Positions 32,050 through 43,960 of a DNA stretch of 64,000 nucleotides are shown piece after piece. Every line of letters starts with the position of its first letter. Position 1 is the first letter of the stretch. Source of the stretch: Taxillus chinensis (lineage: Eukaryota; Streptophyta; Magnoliopsida; Santalales; Loranthaceae). Below the pieces are notes generated by a model that had not been told where the DNA came from, ran no database searches, and saw only the letters and a list, made by a program, of their open reading frames with translations. The DNA lies in NCBI GenBank assembly GCA_023512835.1, contig CM042088.1, forward strand, positions 13,694,078 through 13,758,077, read 5' to 3'. The translations under genes and the position numbers were made by a program.

Positions 32050-33399
32050 CTATCTCCCTCGAGTTGAATCAAAGTATGGTTTCAGTTTGTTGCCATTCAC
32101 CCAAAATTTCTTGCCATCTACAGCTTGGAGCTCAAAGCTCCCATATGGCTTCTTATCAACTATCACAAAAGGTCCCATCCACTTGGACCTTAATTTTCCA
32201 GGAAATAACCTCAACCTTGTGTTAAATAGAAGAACTTTCTGCCCTAAGGTTAAAGGTTTATTGTTGAGTTGTCTATCATGCCATTTCTTAGTTCTTTCTT
32301 TGTAAAATTTAGCACTATCATAGGCATCCAGCCTAAGCTCATCTAACTCAATTAATTGAGTCATCCTAAGCTCCTTGATCTCTTGTGGGTAAAAATTTAA
32401 CTTCTTCAAGGCCCAATGAGCCTTGTGTTCTAGTTCCACAGGCAAGTGACATGCCTTACCATATAGAATACGGTAAGGTGACATCCCAATGGGAGTTTTG
32501 TAAACTGTCCTATATGCCCATAAGGCTTCATCAAGCCTTTGAGACCAATCTTTCCTATTGGCTCCAACAGTTTTCTCTAAAATGGCCTTAATCTCTCTGT
32601 TGGACACTTCTGCTTGTCCATTAGCTTGTGGGTGGTAAGCTAAAGACTTCCTATGAGTGACACCATACTTGTTCAATAACTTGTCAAACAATTTGTTGCA
32701 GAAATGACTACCCTCATCACTGATTATAGCCCTTGGTGTCCCAAAACGGCTAAAGATGTTCCTAGTAAGGAAATGAGTCACAACCCTAGTATCATTCACT
32801 CTAGTAGGAATAGCTTCTACCCACTTACACACATAATCCATAGCAAGCAAAATGTATGAATACCCATCAGAATTGGGGAATGGCCCCATGAAGTCAATGC
32901 CCCAAATGTCAAAAATTTCAACTGGAAGGATTCCAGTTAAGGGCATCTCATTTTTCCTTGACAGACCACCTACCCTTTGACATCTATCACACTTTTTGAT
33001 GTAGACATAAGTGCCTTTCACCATGTGAGGCCAATAAAAGCCACATTGCATGATTTTAGCCATAGTTCTTTGCACCCCAAAGTGGCCCCCATAATGTGAT
33101 GCATGACAATGATGTATTATGTCATCTACCTCCTCCTCAAGGACACACTTTCTAATGATTTGGTCAGAACACCTCCTATAAAGAATTGGGTCTTCCCAAA
33201 TGAATTTCTTAGCATCCACTACCAATTTCTTTCTCTGGTGGTAGTCTAACTGCTTGGGTATGAACCCAGTGGCTAAATAATTTGCTATGCCAGCAAACCA
33301 AGGAAAATGATGCACCTCAAACAACTTCTCATCAGGAAAGTCATCTACAATGGGTAGAGACTTAGGTGCATTCTCCACACGGGAGAGGTGATCAGCCAC
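32050..33399 (-). CDS. pol: ATH1 integrase, open for 449 codons
   Basis: Uninterrupted C-terminal part of the Athila polyprotein, so the Met at 33399 is not a true start; it begins at the end of RNase H ([11 protein letters not shown]). Zinc region [13 protein letters not shown] and CDRCQRVG (about residues 95-145), catalytic core D of [10 protein letters not shown] of [10 protein letters not shown] and E of [15 protein letters not shown], all present with usual spacing. The C-terminus has [22 protein letters not shown] and GSFELQ, the Athila-type GPY/F-like region, and ends FDSTRGR. No chromodomain. It is in the same frame as RT (33676-34332). The best-preserved enzyme in the window. Confidence 0.92.
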   Translation of the reverse strand: MADHLSRVENAPKSLPIVDDFPDEKLFEVHHFPWFAGIANYLATGFIPKQLDYHQRKKLVVDAKKFIWEDPILYRRCSDQIIRKCVLEEEVDDIIHHCHASHYGGHFGVQRTMAKIMQCGFYWPHMVKGTYVYIKKCDRCQRVGGLSRKNEMPLTGILPVEIFDIWGIDFMGPFPNSDGYSYILLAMDYVCKWVEAIPTRVNDTRVVTHFLTRNIFSRFGTPRAIISDEGSHFCNKLFDKLLNKYGVTHRKSLAYHPQANGQAEVSNREIKAILEKTVGANRKDWSQRLDEALWAYRTVYKTPIGMSPYRILYGKACHLPVELEHKAHWALKKLNFYPQEIKELRMTQLIELDELRLDAYDSAKFYKERTKKWHDRQLNNKPLTLGQKVLLFNTRLRLFPGKLRSKWMGPFVIVDKKPYGSFELQAVDGKKFWVNGNKLKPYFDSTRGR

Positions 33400-33690
33400 T
33401 GAATTTAGGGCTCCCTTTGTGTCTCTAATTTCAAGGCCAAATTCCTATAAGAGGAGAACCCACCTAATCAAGCGTGGCTTAGCTTCTTTTTAAGCAAAGA
33501 AATATTTCAATGCAGCATGATCAGTATAAACAATGACTTTAGACCCCAAAAGGTAGGGTCTAAACTTGTTGCAACCATAAACCACGGCTAGCAACTCTTT
33601 CTCAGTGGTGGTATAGTTCTGTTGAGCATCATCTAAGGTCTTACTAGCATAGTAAATGACCCTAAACACCTTTTCTCACCTTTGCCCTAA
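33400..33690 (-). pseudogene. pol: ATH1 RNase H
   Basis: Pieces KTLDDAQQNYTTTEKELLAVVYGC (catalytic Glu) and YTDHAALKYFFA (catalytic Asp) read between a frameshift near 33680 and stops near 33493 and 33447. The first catalytic Asp (MCDASGYAVGVVLGQR) is at the end of the RT segment. Confidence 0.85.
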
Positions 33691-34969
33691 GACTACCCCC
33701 ACAGCATAACCACTCGCATCACACATTAGCTCAAAAGGCTGAGCCCAGTCAGGTGTGACTATAACAGGTGCAGTGACTAACTTACCCTTGAGGATATTGA
33801 AAGCTTCTAAGCAATCTGCATTAAACTCAAAGCTTGTGTCTTTTTCTAACAACCTACTCATGGGTTTTGCAATTTTTGAGAAGTCCTTAATGAATCTCCT
33901 ATAAAAGCCAGCATGGCCAAGGAAACTTCTCACTCCTTTTTCATTGGTTGGAGGTGGCAGAGTCTCAATAGTGGAGATTTTTGCCTTGTCTACCTCCAAA
34001 CCATGTGCAGACACCTTGTGCCCTAGAACTATCCCCTGAGTTACCATGAAATGACATTTCTCCCAATTTAGGACTAGTTCCTTCTCCTCACATCTCGCTA
34101 AGACCACATCTAGATTTTTCAAGCACTGTTGGTAGGAGGAACCAAACACCAAAAAGTCATCCATGAAGACCTCCATGATCTCCTCAACCAAACCCTGAAA
34201 AATGGCCATCATACACCTTTGAAAGGTGGCAGGGGCATTACAAAGCCCAAATGGCATTCTCCTAAATGCAAAAGTGCCAAAAGGGCACGTAAAGGTGGTC
34301 TTTTCTTGGTCCTCGGGCTTAACAATAGCCATCTAAAAAGCAGTGGTGACTATAGCCAGCTAACCTATCCAACATTTGATCAATGAAAGGAAGAGGAAAA
34401 TGATCCTTCCTAGTAGCCTTGTTCAGCTTTCTATAGTCAACACACACTCTCCACCCCGTCACAGTGCGAGATAGGATCAATTCATTTTTCTCATTTTTAA
34501 TCACGGTCATGCCCCCTTTCTTGGGCACAACATGCAATGGACTCACCCACTCACTATCAGAAATAGCATAAATTATACCCGCATTTTTCCATTTTAAAAT
34601 TTCTTTTCTAACAACTTCTTTCATGGCAGGGTTTAATCTTCTTTGCCTTTCAGCAGTGGGTTTAAAATCATCATTCATCAAAATTTTATGCATGCAAATC
34701 CCTGGACTAATACCCCTAATGTCTTCAATGTTCCATCCTAGGGCCTTTTTGTGTTTCCTAAGGACTTCTAGCAATTGAGTACACTCCACATCATTCAAAT
34801 TAGAAGCAACAATGATAGGGAATTGATTTGTAGAGTCTAGAAATTCATACCTTAGGTGTCCAGGCAGCTCCTTCAGTTCTGGAGCTGGAGGCACGTCATC
34901 TTCTTTCTCCTCCTCAGCTTGCTCCAAAGAGTTTGTAGTTTGCTCATCTTCCTCAATTGTCAAGTACAT
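33676..34969 (-). pseudogene. pol: ATH1 reverse transcriptase
   Basis: Two overlapping frames. 34319-34969 has WVSPLHVVPKKGG, WRVCVDYRKLN, DHFPLPFIDQMLDRL and CFLDGY (motif A, catalytic Asp). 33676-34332 has FAFRRMPFGLCNAPATFQRCM and the catalytic box EVFMDDFLVFG, then the connection and start of RNase H. A small deletion with frameshift at about 34330-34345, right after motif A, removes the SGY-type residues and breaks the enzyme. The spacing of the other motifs is normal for Athila. Confidence 0.9.
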
Positions 34970-34989
34970 CTCTTCATCTTTTTGAGCTT

Positions 34990-35622
34990 CTATAAGTGAA
35001 GGGCTCCATTATTGGTGGTGGTAATTTCTTCTGCCAAGTAGTCTTCCACCAATTCCTCAAGGTCTTCAACCCAAAGGCATTCCTCCTCCTCTTGACCTTG
35101 CAAAGCCTTCCCCATGTGGAAGACCAAGGTCTCCTCATTAATTCTCAGAGTTCGCTGCCCTTGAGCAACATCAATCAATGCACAACCCGTTCTGAGAAAC
35201 GGTCTTCCAAGGAGTAGCTGAACTCCTCTATCTTCTTCCATCTCCAAAACTACAAAGTCCGCTGGAAATATGAAGGAGCCCACTTTGACTAACACGTCTT
35301 CAATTATCCCTTCAGGCCTTCCAGTAGACCGGTCAGCAAACTGTAATGATATGGAAGTGGGCTTCATGCCCTTAAGCCCAAACTACTTATACAAAGCAAA
35401 GGAGATCAAATTAATGCTGGCCCCTAAATCACATAAGGCCTGCTGCTGCGGTGCATTGCCAATCACACAAGGGAGATTAAAACTGCCCGGATCTTTATGC
35501 TTGATGGGCAAACTTTGCTGAACTACACTGCTCACCTCGTTAGTGACTGCCACCGTCTCATTATCCCCATATTTCCTCTTCTTCTTCACAAAATCTTTAA
35601 TGTACTTTCTGTACCTAGGCAT
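34990..35622 (-). pseudogene. pol: ATH1 aspartic protease region
   Basis: The active-site motif is CDLGASINLIS (about 35400-35440), the DLGAS form usual for Athila-type proteases. It is followed by a stop at about 35380 and then GRPFLRTGCALIDVAQG in the same frame. The catalytic Asp is kept. Confidence 0.85.
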
Positions 35623-37411
35623 CTACTCCAAAATTTCCACAAATGGAATGTTAATCTCATGCCACTTGAATAAACTTAGGAAGCGCTCATACTCTTCCTC
35701 AACCCTCTGATTTCTCATCCGCTGAGGAAATGGCATGGTAGGCCAGAGCTCTTGCCTTGGTTCTTCAACTATTTTGCCTTTAGTCAGCTGATGTTCCTTT
35801 TTATCTTGCAACCTTTCTTCTTCTTTATCTGATTTTCCTTGGTCATCAGCTTCCAAGGGTCTGCTTTGTTCTTCTGGAATAGCCCTTTTCTTAGGCTCTT
35901 CAGCTTCCTTCAATGCTTTCCCACTACTTAGAGTGATAGCCTTGCAACTCTCCTTGGGGTTCACCTCAGTGTCACTTGGAAAAGTGTTGGTTGACACCCT
36001 TTGATTAGCATTCTATGTCATACTCACAAGTAACTTCTCCATATTCTTAATTGAAGACTCCATACTACCTACCCTTTCCTTCAAATCACCCACCTCTCTT
36101 CTAGCTGTCTCATCCTCATGCTGATATGTTCTTCTTTGCTCTTGAGGCCGAGGCTGCCGTTGCTCGAATCCAGGAGGTGGATGTAAGAAATTATCTCGTA
36201 GCATACGGATTTTGCTTCATCCCTGGAGGCACATATTTATACCGAGCTGATGTATCTCCCCCTCGATTCCGATTCTTCCGATATCCCCCGAGATTGTTGT
36301 TGGTTCCGATTGTACCCTTGTCCTTGTTGGTGAGGATAAAATTGCTGCTTCTGGTACAAGCCTTTTCCTCCAACATAATTTGCTTCTTCAGCTCCACTCC
36401 AGCTCTGCTCAGCTACTGGTGAGGCGTGTTGTGATCCTCCAACTTTAAGAGCCAACACTTCCATGCTTTTTGCTAAAGCTTGGATCTGCCCTTGCATATC
36501 ATTGGAGGGAGTATCAATCGAAGATATCTTCTCCCTTGGCCTTGAAGTGCGCACATTAGACCACCGCCAATCGGCTAATGACAGCCTCTCCAAGAGCTCT
36601 GCAGGTGCGTCAGGCTCTAGATTCATCAAGCATCCTCCAAGAATCGCATTCACTTTGTCTTGTGAGTGGGACCGAAGACTGTGTGTAGAAAGATTCAATT
36701 TGAATCCACTGGGGTCTTCCATGATCAGGACATCTTCTCACTAAGTCTTTGAAATGCTCCCAAGCTTCATGAAGAGTCTCCATCTCATCTTGCCTGAATC
36801 TGCTAATCTCCCCTCTGAGCTGGATCACCTTGGAAGGAGGGAAGTACTTTGACATGAACTTGGTCCGCATCTCCTCCCAAGTGTTGATTGAACCTCGGTA
36901 GATCGTTGAACCAGCCAAGAGCTCTATCCCTTAAAGAGAAAGGGAAAAGCCTTAGCTTTATTGCCTCCTCCGATACATTGTTGATCTTTATGGTGTCGCA
37001 CATCTGGTAGAACCTCATCAAATGCTGGTGTGGATCATCCACGGCTGTTCCTCCAAACGCGTTGTTGCTCACCATGTTGATCAACGCCGGCTTCAGCTCG
37101 AAGCTATTTGCTTGGACTCTTGTCTGCCGAATCCCAGAATAATGGTCTGACATCATCGGTCTCGCATAGTCTAAGAAGGTTCTGGGCATAAACCTATTAC
37201 CCTCTTCTTCTGGATATTGGCCATTGTAATTGGCCCCTCCTTGCGGTGCACCACCATCAGGCCTTAAATCTGCCATCAATTCACCTACGGAATGCTCTAA
37301 GCCTTGCAATGCTTCTTCAGCCTCACGTGCTGCTTCCCTAGCTGCTCTACGCCGAGCTCTAAACAATCTTTCAGGTTCCCGATTAAACGGTATAAACTCC
37401 TGTCTTGGCAT
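35623..37411 (-). pseudogene. gag: ATH1 gag, broken
   Basis: Start ATG 37411-37409 (MPRQEFIPFNREPERLFRAR), preceded in frame by a stop. An Arg/Glu-rich N-terminus (RARRRAAREAAREAEEAL) is followed by the Athila gag core: LRLFPFSLRDRALGWFNDLP, then after a frameshift near 36890 TKFMSKYFPPSKVIQLRGEI and LHEAWEHFKDLVRRCPDHG. A Gln-rich segment (QQQFYPHQQGQGYNRNQQQS) and a Lys/Glu-rich tail follow. Frames change near 36890, 36720 and 36240, and in-frame stops separate 36013-36204 and 35623-35997. No clear zinc knuckle was seen, as is common in Athila. Confidence 0.88.
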
Positions 37412-37605
37412 GCACAACTAGGAATTCCTCAAACACTTGGTGTATGTTCCTGTAAAACAACAAGAACACACCAGCAGCTCCGAACAATGCAAAATAAACA
37501 AATAAAGAACACAAAATAACAGAAAATAAAAGACAAAATAAACACCAAGATCAGAATTCAAACAATTTCACTCAATGTTGATTTCTAAAGCTAGTCAACC
37601 GTTGA

Positions 37606-37624
37606 ATCCCCGGCAACGGCGCCA
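37606..37624 (-). other. ATH1 primer binding site for tRNA-Asp
   Basis: Sense TGGCGCCGTTGCCGGGGAT, three bases from the LTR end at 37628. All 19 bases match the complement of plant tRNA-Asp 3' end (…CCCCGGCAACGGCGCCA) as I know it. This is the usual Athila primer. Confidence 0.92.
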
Positions 37625-37627
37625 ATT

Positions 37628-39133
37628 TGACGAATGGGTATTTCGTGAGCGAAACCCAAGTGAGGGTTAAGCTACTGTCGTTTAAATCCCTTCTCAAAAT
37701 ATTTATTCCCTTAACTAATGCTAATTAGAATAGCGACAAGAAAGGGGTCGATCCCACAGAGATTACCAAGTTATCTAGCTTTAACTCAAATCACCAAATT
37801 AATCTTCCGTAAAACAATGTCTTGGCAAAAACGAATTCTTTTTATAACTAAAGATCTAATTTTTATGTGGCTTTCTGAATAAACAAAGAAAGCAAATTGA
37901 TTTTAGGATTAAGATTCAAGGATTAAAAGCATCTAGGGTCACAATTTCACCTCCCTATGTTATCTCTACTGGTTCATGGTATTAGGGTTGTCTGATTGAA
38001 AACATGCTAAACATAAGCCAAGGACAACAAATGGTCATTGAGGTCCTTTTAAGAGTTGTATGCCAGAATGGTCATCTAAATACACAAACATGCAAAGCCA
38101 ATAAATCATACTTGCAAAAGGATAATGATCACACCAATTACAAATAAGTTATGAATCTCAATCCGCCCCAGACTAGGGCTAAGAATACCAGGGTGTACAT
38201 CCAAAGATAGAAATTAAGAACAGATTCATAAAACATGCAAAACTTCAATCGTCTAAACCCAATATTCATAAACACAGCAAAGCAACAAGGGGGCTACATT
38301 GCTCCCCTAGATTAAAAGAACTACTCACGCATGATTACAAGCAAAACCATAGCAGTAAAGCTAAACATCTTTTTCTAATCCACGCGCGTAACAAGGCTTC
38401 AAATCCAGGCTCCAAAATCCGCGACGGCTGCGACGGCTGCTCTCCTAGGTCAAGGAGCAACCTCCAAGTCGTGGAGCCTCTCTCTCTCTCTCCAAAAACG
38501 TGTAGGGAGGTCTAGGATGGGTTGCATGGGGCGTGGAGGCTGTATTTATAGAGGTTGGATGGGCCTTGAGGTGTGTACCCTAGCCCATCTATCAAAACGA
38601 CGTAGTTTCGATAAGTGACACTCCAAACTTTAAAATCTCTATCTTCCATCCACAATTTGGACATGGGCCTTCAGAAACAAATGATCAGCATGGAAAAATG
38701 ATAGGATCGGTCAAAAAATATCTCTGCACGCCAATTTGAACGTGATATGGTGAATTCACGTGCACCTCCAAATCAGCTCAAACTTCTCCCCAAGCTTCCT
38801 TGCATCCTGTAGAGGCCTGAGAAGCAAAAATAGGCTTGCATGTGAAATGGGTGAATTCACGTGCAGCTCCAAATGCTCTGCAATTTCTGTGTTAGGTAGA
38901 GGACATCATTCTAAGCAACTTTTGTTCTTGCACGCCAATTGTTTGAGGCCATCAACTATGTCAAAAGTGAGCTCCAAAATCTGCCAAAACAGCTTAAAAA
39001 TGCATGCATTTGCAAATAGCATCTTCCTAGGGGTTAGAGCAAATATATATATATATGAAGCAATAAGGCTCTAATCATGCTCTTAAACATCCTAAATAAA
39101 CACTAGAATAACGGCATAAAATGCACGTTATCA
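37628..39133 (-). repeat. ATH1 5' LTR (1506 bp)
   Basis: TGACGAATGGG on the left, GCACGTTATCA on the right. Inverted repeat 38838-38864 (one arm mutated to CATGTG), palindrome 38591-38612, TATA box about 38550. It followed ATH1 into the GA tract of T6: GAGAG lies on both outer sides. Confidence 0.93.
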
Positions 39134-40502
39134 GAGAGAGAGAGGGAACCTTCGGAACTTGGCCGTAGAGGTTCGCGTGGGTGGTCGGTGTATCGTAGAG
39201 GCTAGAGCAGAGGACGTTTGCAAGGTAGGGACTCCGTTCTTCCCAGTCTTTCTCTGTCCTAGGGTATCTGTCCTATACATGCTTATATATATATGTAAAT
39301 CCATATAGGTGTGATCTCCTATATGGATGTTGGCCTTCAATGGCATATTGGTTGATTTGATGTTTGGGAATGGGCTGGAGATCGTTGGGTTATCCATACC
39401 CATTAGGTGTTTGATAAAATATTTGTGTGGCTACGCTCACTACGTGTTTGGTAATATTCCTGTGTGGTTGTTGTATGTTGCGTGTTTGGTTTTAAGCCTG
39501 TGAGGCTGGTATATGTTGTTTGTAACCGACTATGTCGGCCGTGTGAACCTTATTTGTGATATACTCTGTTGAGCAGCACTGCTGTTTTGTATTAAGTTGA
39601 GATATGTTGCTAAGTCGTACCTTCGTAACTGATTATATTGTTGTTTGAGATTGATCACCCAAATGTGATGGGATTGAGCTGAGTTATGGGCCAAACATGA
39701 TAATTAGACCCCTTGAGATTTGGCCAGGACTGCGGTCCTGAGTCTCGGTGTAGCACTCACGACGGTGGGCTAAGTCTACACCCATTCCTGAAGGTAGGTA
39801 TGGCGCCCGAGGAGGTGGTGGACCATACCTAACTCGGGTGGAAAATGTTGCATTGGTGTCCATGCAACATTCGCCTGGATGTGGTATGTCATGTCGCCGT
39901 GGTGGCGGGGTGTCCTCTGCCCTCCAGTGTGGGCTCAGGTAAAAGGTGTGTTACTGGGTGGTGTTTGCTGCTTTAGCTTTAGGCACGACACGAGCACAAT
40001 CATATACTTGTTATGCATGCTGTAGAGGGATGGGTCAAGGGAGACTGGATCCCTACTGAGCTATGGTTTGCTCACCCCTCCCATAAATTGTTCTTTTGCA
40101 GGGTTTAGCAGGCGGGAGGTGAACGGGCTGTGGTGATAGGCCACTGAGGCTGAAGAATATGTTGGTTTTATTTGTTTTGTTATGGATTTCTATTTTATGT
40201 TTGGGATTATTTGTAAATAGTATATTCTGGTTTAAATGGGAACTTTTCCCCATTGAGTTGTATTAAACTTTGAGCCCTTTTAAATGTAATGAACTGGTTG
40301 TGGTTATTATTTAATTATTGTTTGTGTACCTGGTTTGGGAGCAGGAGCATGCCCCATGGCATGTTAGCCTGGTTGTATAGGTTTGGGACAGCACCCGTGT
40401 CATAAGTCCTTTTAGGTGCTTGCACAAACCCCCTTGACCCTTCGGGTGCGGGCATGGGCAGTCACTACCCATTTCCAAGTGAAAGGAAATTGGGGTGTGA
40501 CA
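39134..40502 (+). repeat. T6 3' LTR, downstream part
   Basis: Resumes in GAGAG and continues with donor-like CAAG|GTAGGG (intron start 39225), tandem repeats, acceptor-like TTCTTTTGCAG|G (40101), and ends GGGGTGTGACA. Unlike the upstream part, from about 39500 it matches family B LTRs T5 and T10 (for example GACAGCACCCG, CTTGACCCTTCGGGTGCGGG, CATGGGCAGT). Confidence 0.88.
39225..40101 (+). other. Putative intron inside T6 3' LTR
   Basis: Donor TTTGCAAG|GTAGGG, acceptor TTGTTCTTTTGCAG|G, 877 nt. Confidence 0.42.
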
Positions 40503-42002
40503 TATGCCGTTATTCTAGTGCATATTTAGGGTATCAAAGAGCATGATTAGAGCTTAATTTATCCATATTTCTTAGATATTTGCTCTAACACCCTAGGAAG
40601 ACTGTTTGGCCTATATATATGTGTTTTTGAGTTGTTTTGGCAGGTTTTTAGGCAATTTCATCTCATGGACTGCAGCCAAATCACCTCATTTACCAAAGAA
40701 GGGACTTGTGGCAAAAGAGGGCAGCCTGAGGAGGCAAAACAAGAGTGCACGCCATATGGACCATTATGACATGCAAGGATTTTATTGTAGTCCTGCCTTC
40801 TATGCATTTCAAGGAAGCCTGGGGCAAAATTTCAGAGCTTTTGGAGCTGCACGTCATATGGTCATATGACGTTTAATGTGCCGTGCAGCCGGGTTTTTGC
40901 ATCGATCACTTGGTTTTGTTATTTTAAACACTTTTCTCTAAAGGACCTAGTCCAAATTATGCTTGATTCGAGTTGTATTCAAGTTGGAAGAAGAATGGAA
41001 ACTACTTATCAAAACTACGTCATTTTTATAAGTGGCAACTGCTGGCGGCTAGGGCACTCATTACACCCCTTGTTTCTCTATAAATAGAGGAGGCAACAGG
41101 CCTTTTAGAAGACAATTTAGAGAGGGGCACGTTTTTTTTAGAGAGAGGAGAGAGAGAGTCACAGTTTGGAGGCTAGGGTTCTGATCCTGGAGCTGCTGGC
41201 CCTAGGAGGTCTGACGGCTGAAGAAGACCTAAAGTTGGAGTTCTGTTGCACCTGCTTGAGGATAATGTTCTTTATTTCTTATTGTTTATCCAAGAACATG
41301 TGTGAGTAGTTTCCTTTATCTAGGGGAGCAATGTAGCCCCTTTTGTTGTTAAATTGATTATTTGAATATTAGGTTTGTTTAATTAAGATTGCACATTTTA
41401 TGAATCTGTTCTTCATCTTTTAATATCTGGGCTGTACACCTGGGTTTTCTTAGCCTTAGTCTGAGGCTGACCTTTGATTCATAACATATTTGTGATTCGT
41501 GTGACCATTATCCGGTCATGAGTATGATAATTAGGCTTTGCATGTTGATGTCATGATGACCATTCAGGCAGACATCACTTAGAAGGTCTGACAATGACCA
41601 ATTGCAGTACCTTGGCTTAGTTATAGCATGTTATCAATTAAATAATCTCAAGAATCTTAAAATCAGCAGAAACAGCATAGCGAGGTGAAGTTGTGACCCT
41701 AGATGCCTTTAATCCTTGAATCTTAATCCTAAAAACAATTTGCTTTCTTTGTTTATTCAGAAAACCAAATAAAAATTAGATCTTTAGTTACAAAAAGAAT
41801 TCGTTTTTGCCAAGACATTTTATAGAGCAAGAGTAATTGAGTGGTTTGATTTGAAAAACTAGAGAACTAGGCTAATCCCTATGGGTTCAACCCCTTACTT
41901 TCTGCTATTTTGTTTGGTGCAAACTAAGGGAATTAATTATTTTGAAGAGAGGTTTAACGACGTTAGCTAACTCTTTTAGGGAAGCTAAAAATCTGTCTAT
42001 CA
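40503..42002 (+). repeat. ATH2: Athila-type LTR in + orientation, split at its start by T6
   Basis: From 40503 it matches, in sense, the ATH1 LTR from base 20 onward (TATGCCGTTATTCTAGTG, AGAGCATGATTAGAGC, GCTCTAACACCCTAGGAAG), diverging further inward. Inverted repeat with ACGTCATATG/CATATGACGT at 40851-40872, palindrome 41008-41029 (right arm decayed), TATA box CTATAAATA (41078-41086), then AGGGGAGCAATGTAGCCCC. A likely end is TATCA at 42002, pairing with TGATA at the start. No tRNA-Asp primer site follows, so it may be a solo or truncated LTR. Confidence 0.75.
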
Positions 42003-42920
42003 GGTTTGTACTAACTAGGGTGCGCTGGTCTGTGTTTGTTCAAGCCATGTTCCGCGTATAATTTCTTTGGCTTTTTTTTTTGTGATATTTACAAAGAGCG
42101 AATTGGCTTACTGTCCCTCAGGTAGTTTTGTTTATTCAGTTGGTTGCGTTTGGGTTTTGACATGGTTTGGTGATTTTACCCTCACTGGGATTTGTTTTCT
42201 TTCTCTCTACGTTTTTTCTTTGATTTTGATCTAGATAAAAAAAAAGGGAAGTAGAAAGGCTGCTGTGTTCACTCAATTTTTTAGTTCTGATGGCTAAATA
42301 TGTTTGTTGTGTTTGATCTCGCACTATCCATGTTACGAAAGGTTTGGTCTCGCTTTGTTTGCTATGTTTGGTCACCATTGTTTGGGTGTAGTTTTGTTTC
42401 ACATGTGTCTGTTCTATTTTGTTTTCCTTTACGTTTTCTCTGCTTGAGCTCACTAGCGCATGGGTCTATTGGTCTGGACCATAGGTTAACAGTTACTATT
42501 TGGTCTCGTTTTGTTTTCTCTGTTTATTGTTTTCACTGTGTATTGTTTTCACAGGCGTACGAGTATACTATATTGTTTTCTCTGTTTATTCTATTTTATT
42601 TTCTTTGTTTATTCTAACCATGAACACTCATTTCTTCCTTCCCTCTTTTGCCTACCCATGTCATTGAGAGTTCTGATGCACATTCTCCAAGCCAGTCCAT
42701 TTCTGATTGCCTCCCAACAGATGTTGACCAGCGCTATTTATTTAATTATTTATTATTTGTAAATAGTTTGGTATATAGTTTATTAGGATAAATTTCATTT
42801 CATTTTATTATTTTATTTTATTTTCGTTTATCTTTTTGACCATTAAGGTGATGTTAGTATTGGTCATTTATAATTTTGTAATGGGCCATATGATTCGGCC
42901 CTAATTGTAACATGTGTATT
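42003..42920. other. AT-rich sequence without recognised features
   Basis: No gene, LTR end or primer site that I can support. T-rich, with repeated words such as TTTGTTTTCTCTGTTTATT around 42510-42610. From about 42780 it may belong to the Tat/Ogre-like LTR that ends at 43958. Confidence 0.5.
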
Positions 42921-43110
<190 letters not shown>

Positions 43111-43439
43111 AGTCTGTTTTTATGTATGTCACAATCACACACAATACACTTTTGTTTATTTGTTTTTAATTTGTATTGCTTTTCAGCCAAAAACAAAAAA
43201 ACATTTCTCAAATTCAAAAAAAAATATGTTTGCTTAATTTTTTTTTAAAAAAACTCTTTTAGATAAAAAAACATTTTCTAAACAAAAAAAAAACAAACAA
43301 ATGAACAAACAAACAAACAAACAAACAAAAAAAATGTTTTCAAACACTTGGACATTTCAACATTTGGTTTTTCAACACTTGGATTTTTTAACACTTAGGA
43401 TTTTAAATATTGTAAATATATTGGGCTATTATTAATTTT

Positions 43440-43958
43440 TGCCTTTAACATCATTGTAAACATTAATTAAGGTAACAGTAAACAAATTATAAATTTAGAA
43501 TTAGTTTAACTTTGGGTTTCCTTTAGACTCTTAGATAACTTAGAATTAATTTTGAACTGAATATTATTAGAAGCTTAGAAAAATAAAAAGAGTAGGACTT
43601 AGGTCAGAGGAAACTTTAACATTATTTTTTTAGACTAGTTAAAATTAAGGCAAAAGCTAAAACAAATTAGAAACCTCTTTCCTCCTAAGATAGGTACTGA
43701 AAGGGCGTCACTGGGGTGTTAATCCTTCCCCGCGCGTCGCAAACTCCTGAATCCAGCTCTGGCGGCATAGATCATTTTAGGTGACCAATTGCACCCCAAA
43801 AATAGTTGGTGGCAACTTTGTTTCTTTTTCATCACCAGTTGGATGAAGGGTGGGAGAACCACATTCCCAAAAGCGGTTTCCCTCCCGGACGAAATCCGGG
43901 GTGGGAGAACCGCTTCCCCAAAAGCGGGTTTCCCCCGGACGAAATCCGGTGATAACAG
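43440..43958 (+). repeat. Tat/Ogre-like LTR end, decayed
   Basis: Contains phrases that I know from LTR ends of the Tat/Ogre lineage: GGGCGTCACTGGGGTG, TAATCCTTCCCC, CGCAAACTCCTGAATCC, and paired GGTTTCCCTCCCGGACGAAATCCGG-like words occurring twice (43876-43902 and 43928-43950). It ends GATAACA at 43958, directly before a Tat-type primer site. The left limit is uncertain (perhaps 42754-42900). Confidence 0.5.
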
Positions 43959-43960
43959 CT

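Larger units (their letters stand above)
25694..39133 (-). mobile_element. ATH1: complete Athila-type Ty3/gypsy element with env-like gene
   Basis: 13.4-kb element with LTRs 25694-27225 (3') and 37628-39133 (5') and a perfect TSD GAGAG. Sense order: 5' LTR, tRNA-Asp primer site, gag, protease, RT, RNase H, integrase, a non-coding spacer with a promoter-like module, an env-like gene ending in a Ulp1-like protease domain, a 1.57-kb 3' non-coding region, 3' LTR. Athila assignment rests on the DLGASINL protease, FMDDFLVFG RT box, tRNA-Asp priming and the env-like gene. LTRs look about 96 percent identical by eye. Coding is broken in most parts except integrase. Confidence 0.93.
20771..40502 (+). 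mobile_element. T6: Tekay-type chromovirus, 5' part outside window, interrupted by ATH1
   Basis: Plus-strand element from the middle of gag (20771) through pol, PPT and 3' LTR (25110-25693 plus 39134-40502). T4 separates it from its own 5' half. Athila element ATH1 (25694-39133) sits in the GA repeat of its 3' LTR. The base order after 40502 (TATGCCGTTATTC) matches the start of an Athila LTR, so T6 inserted into ATH2. Confidence 0.88.
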
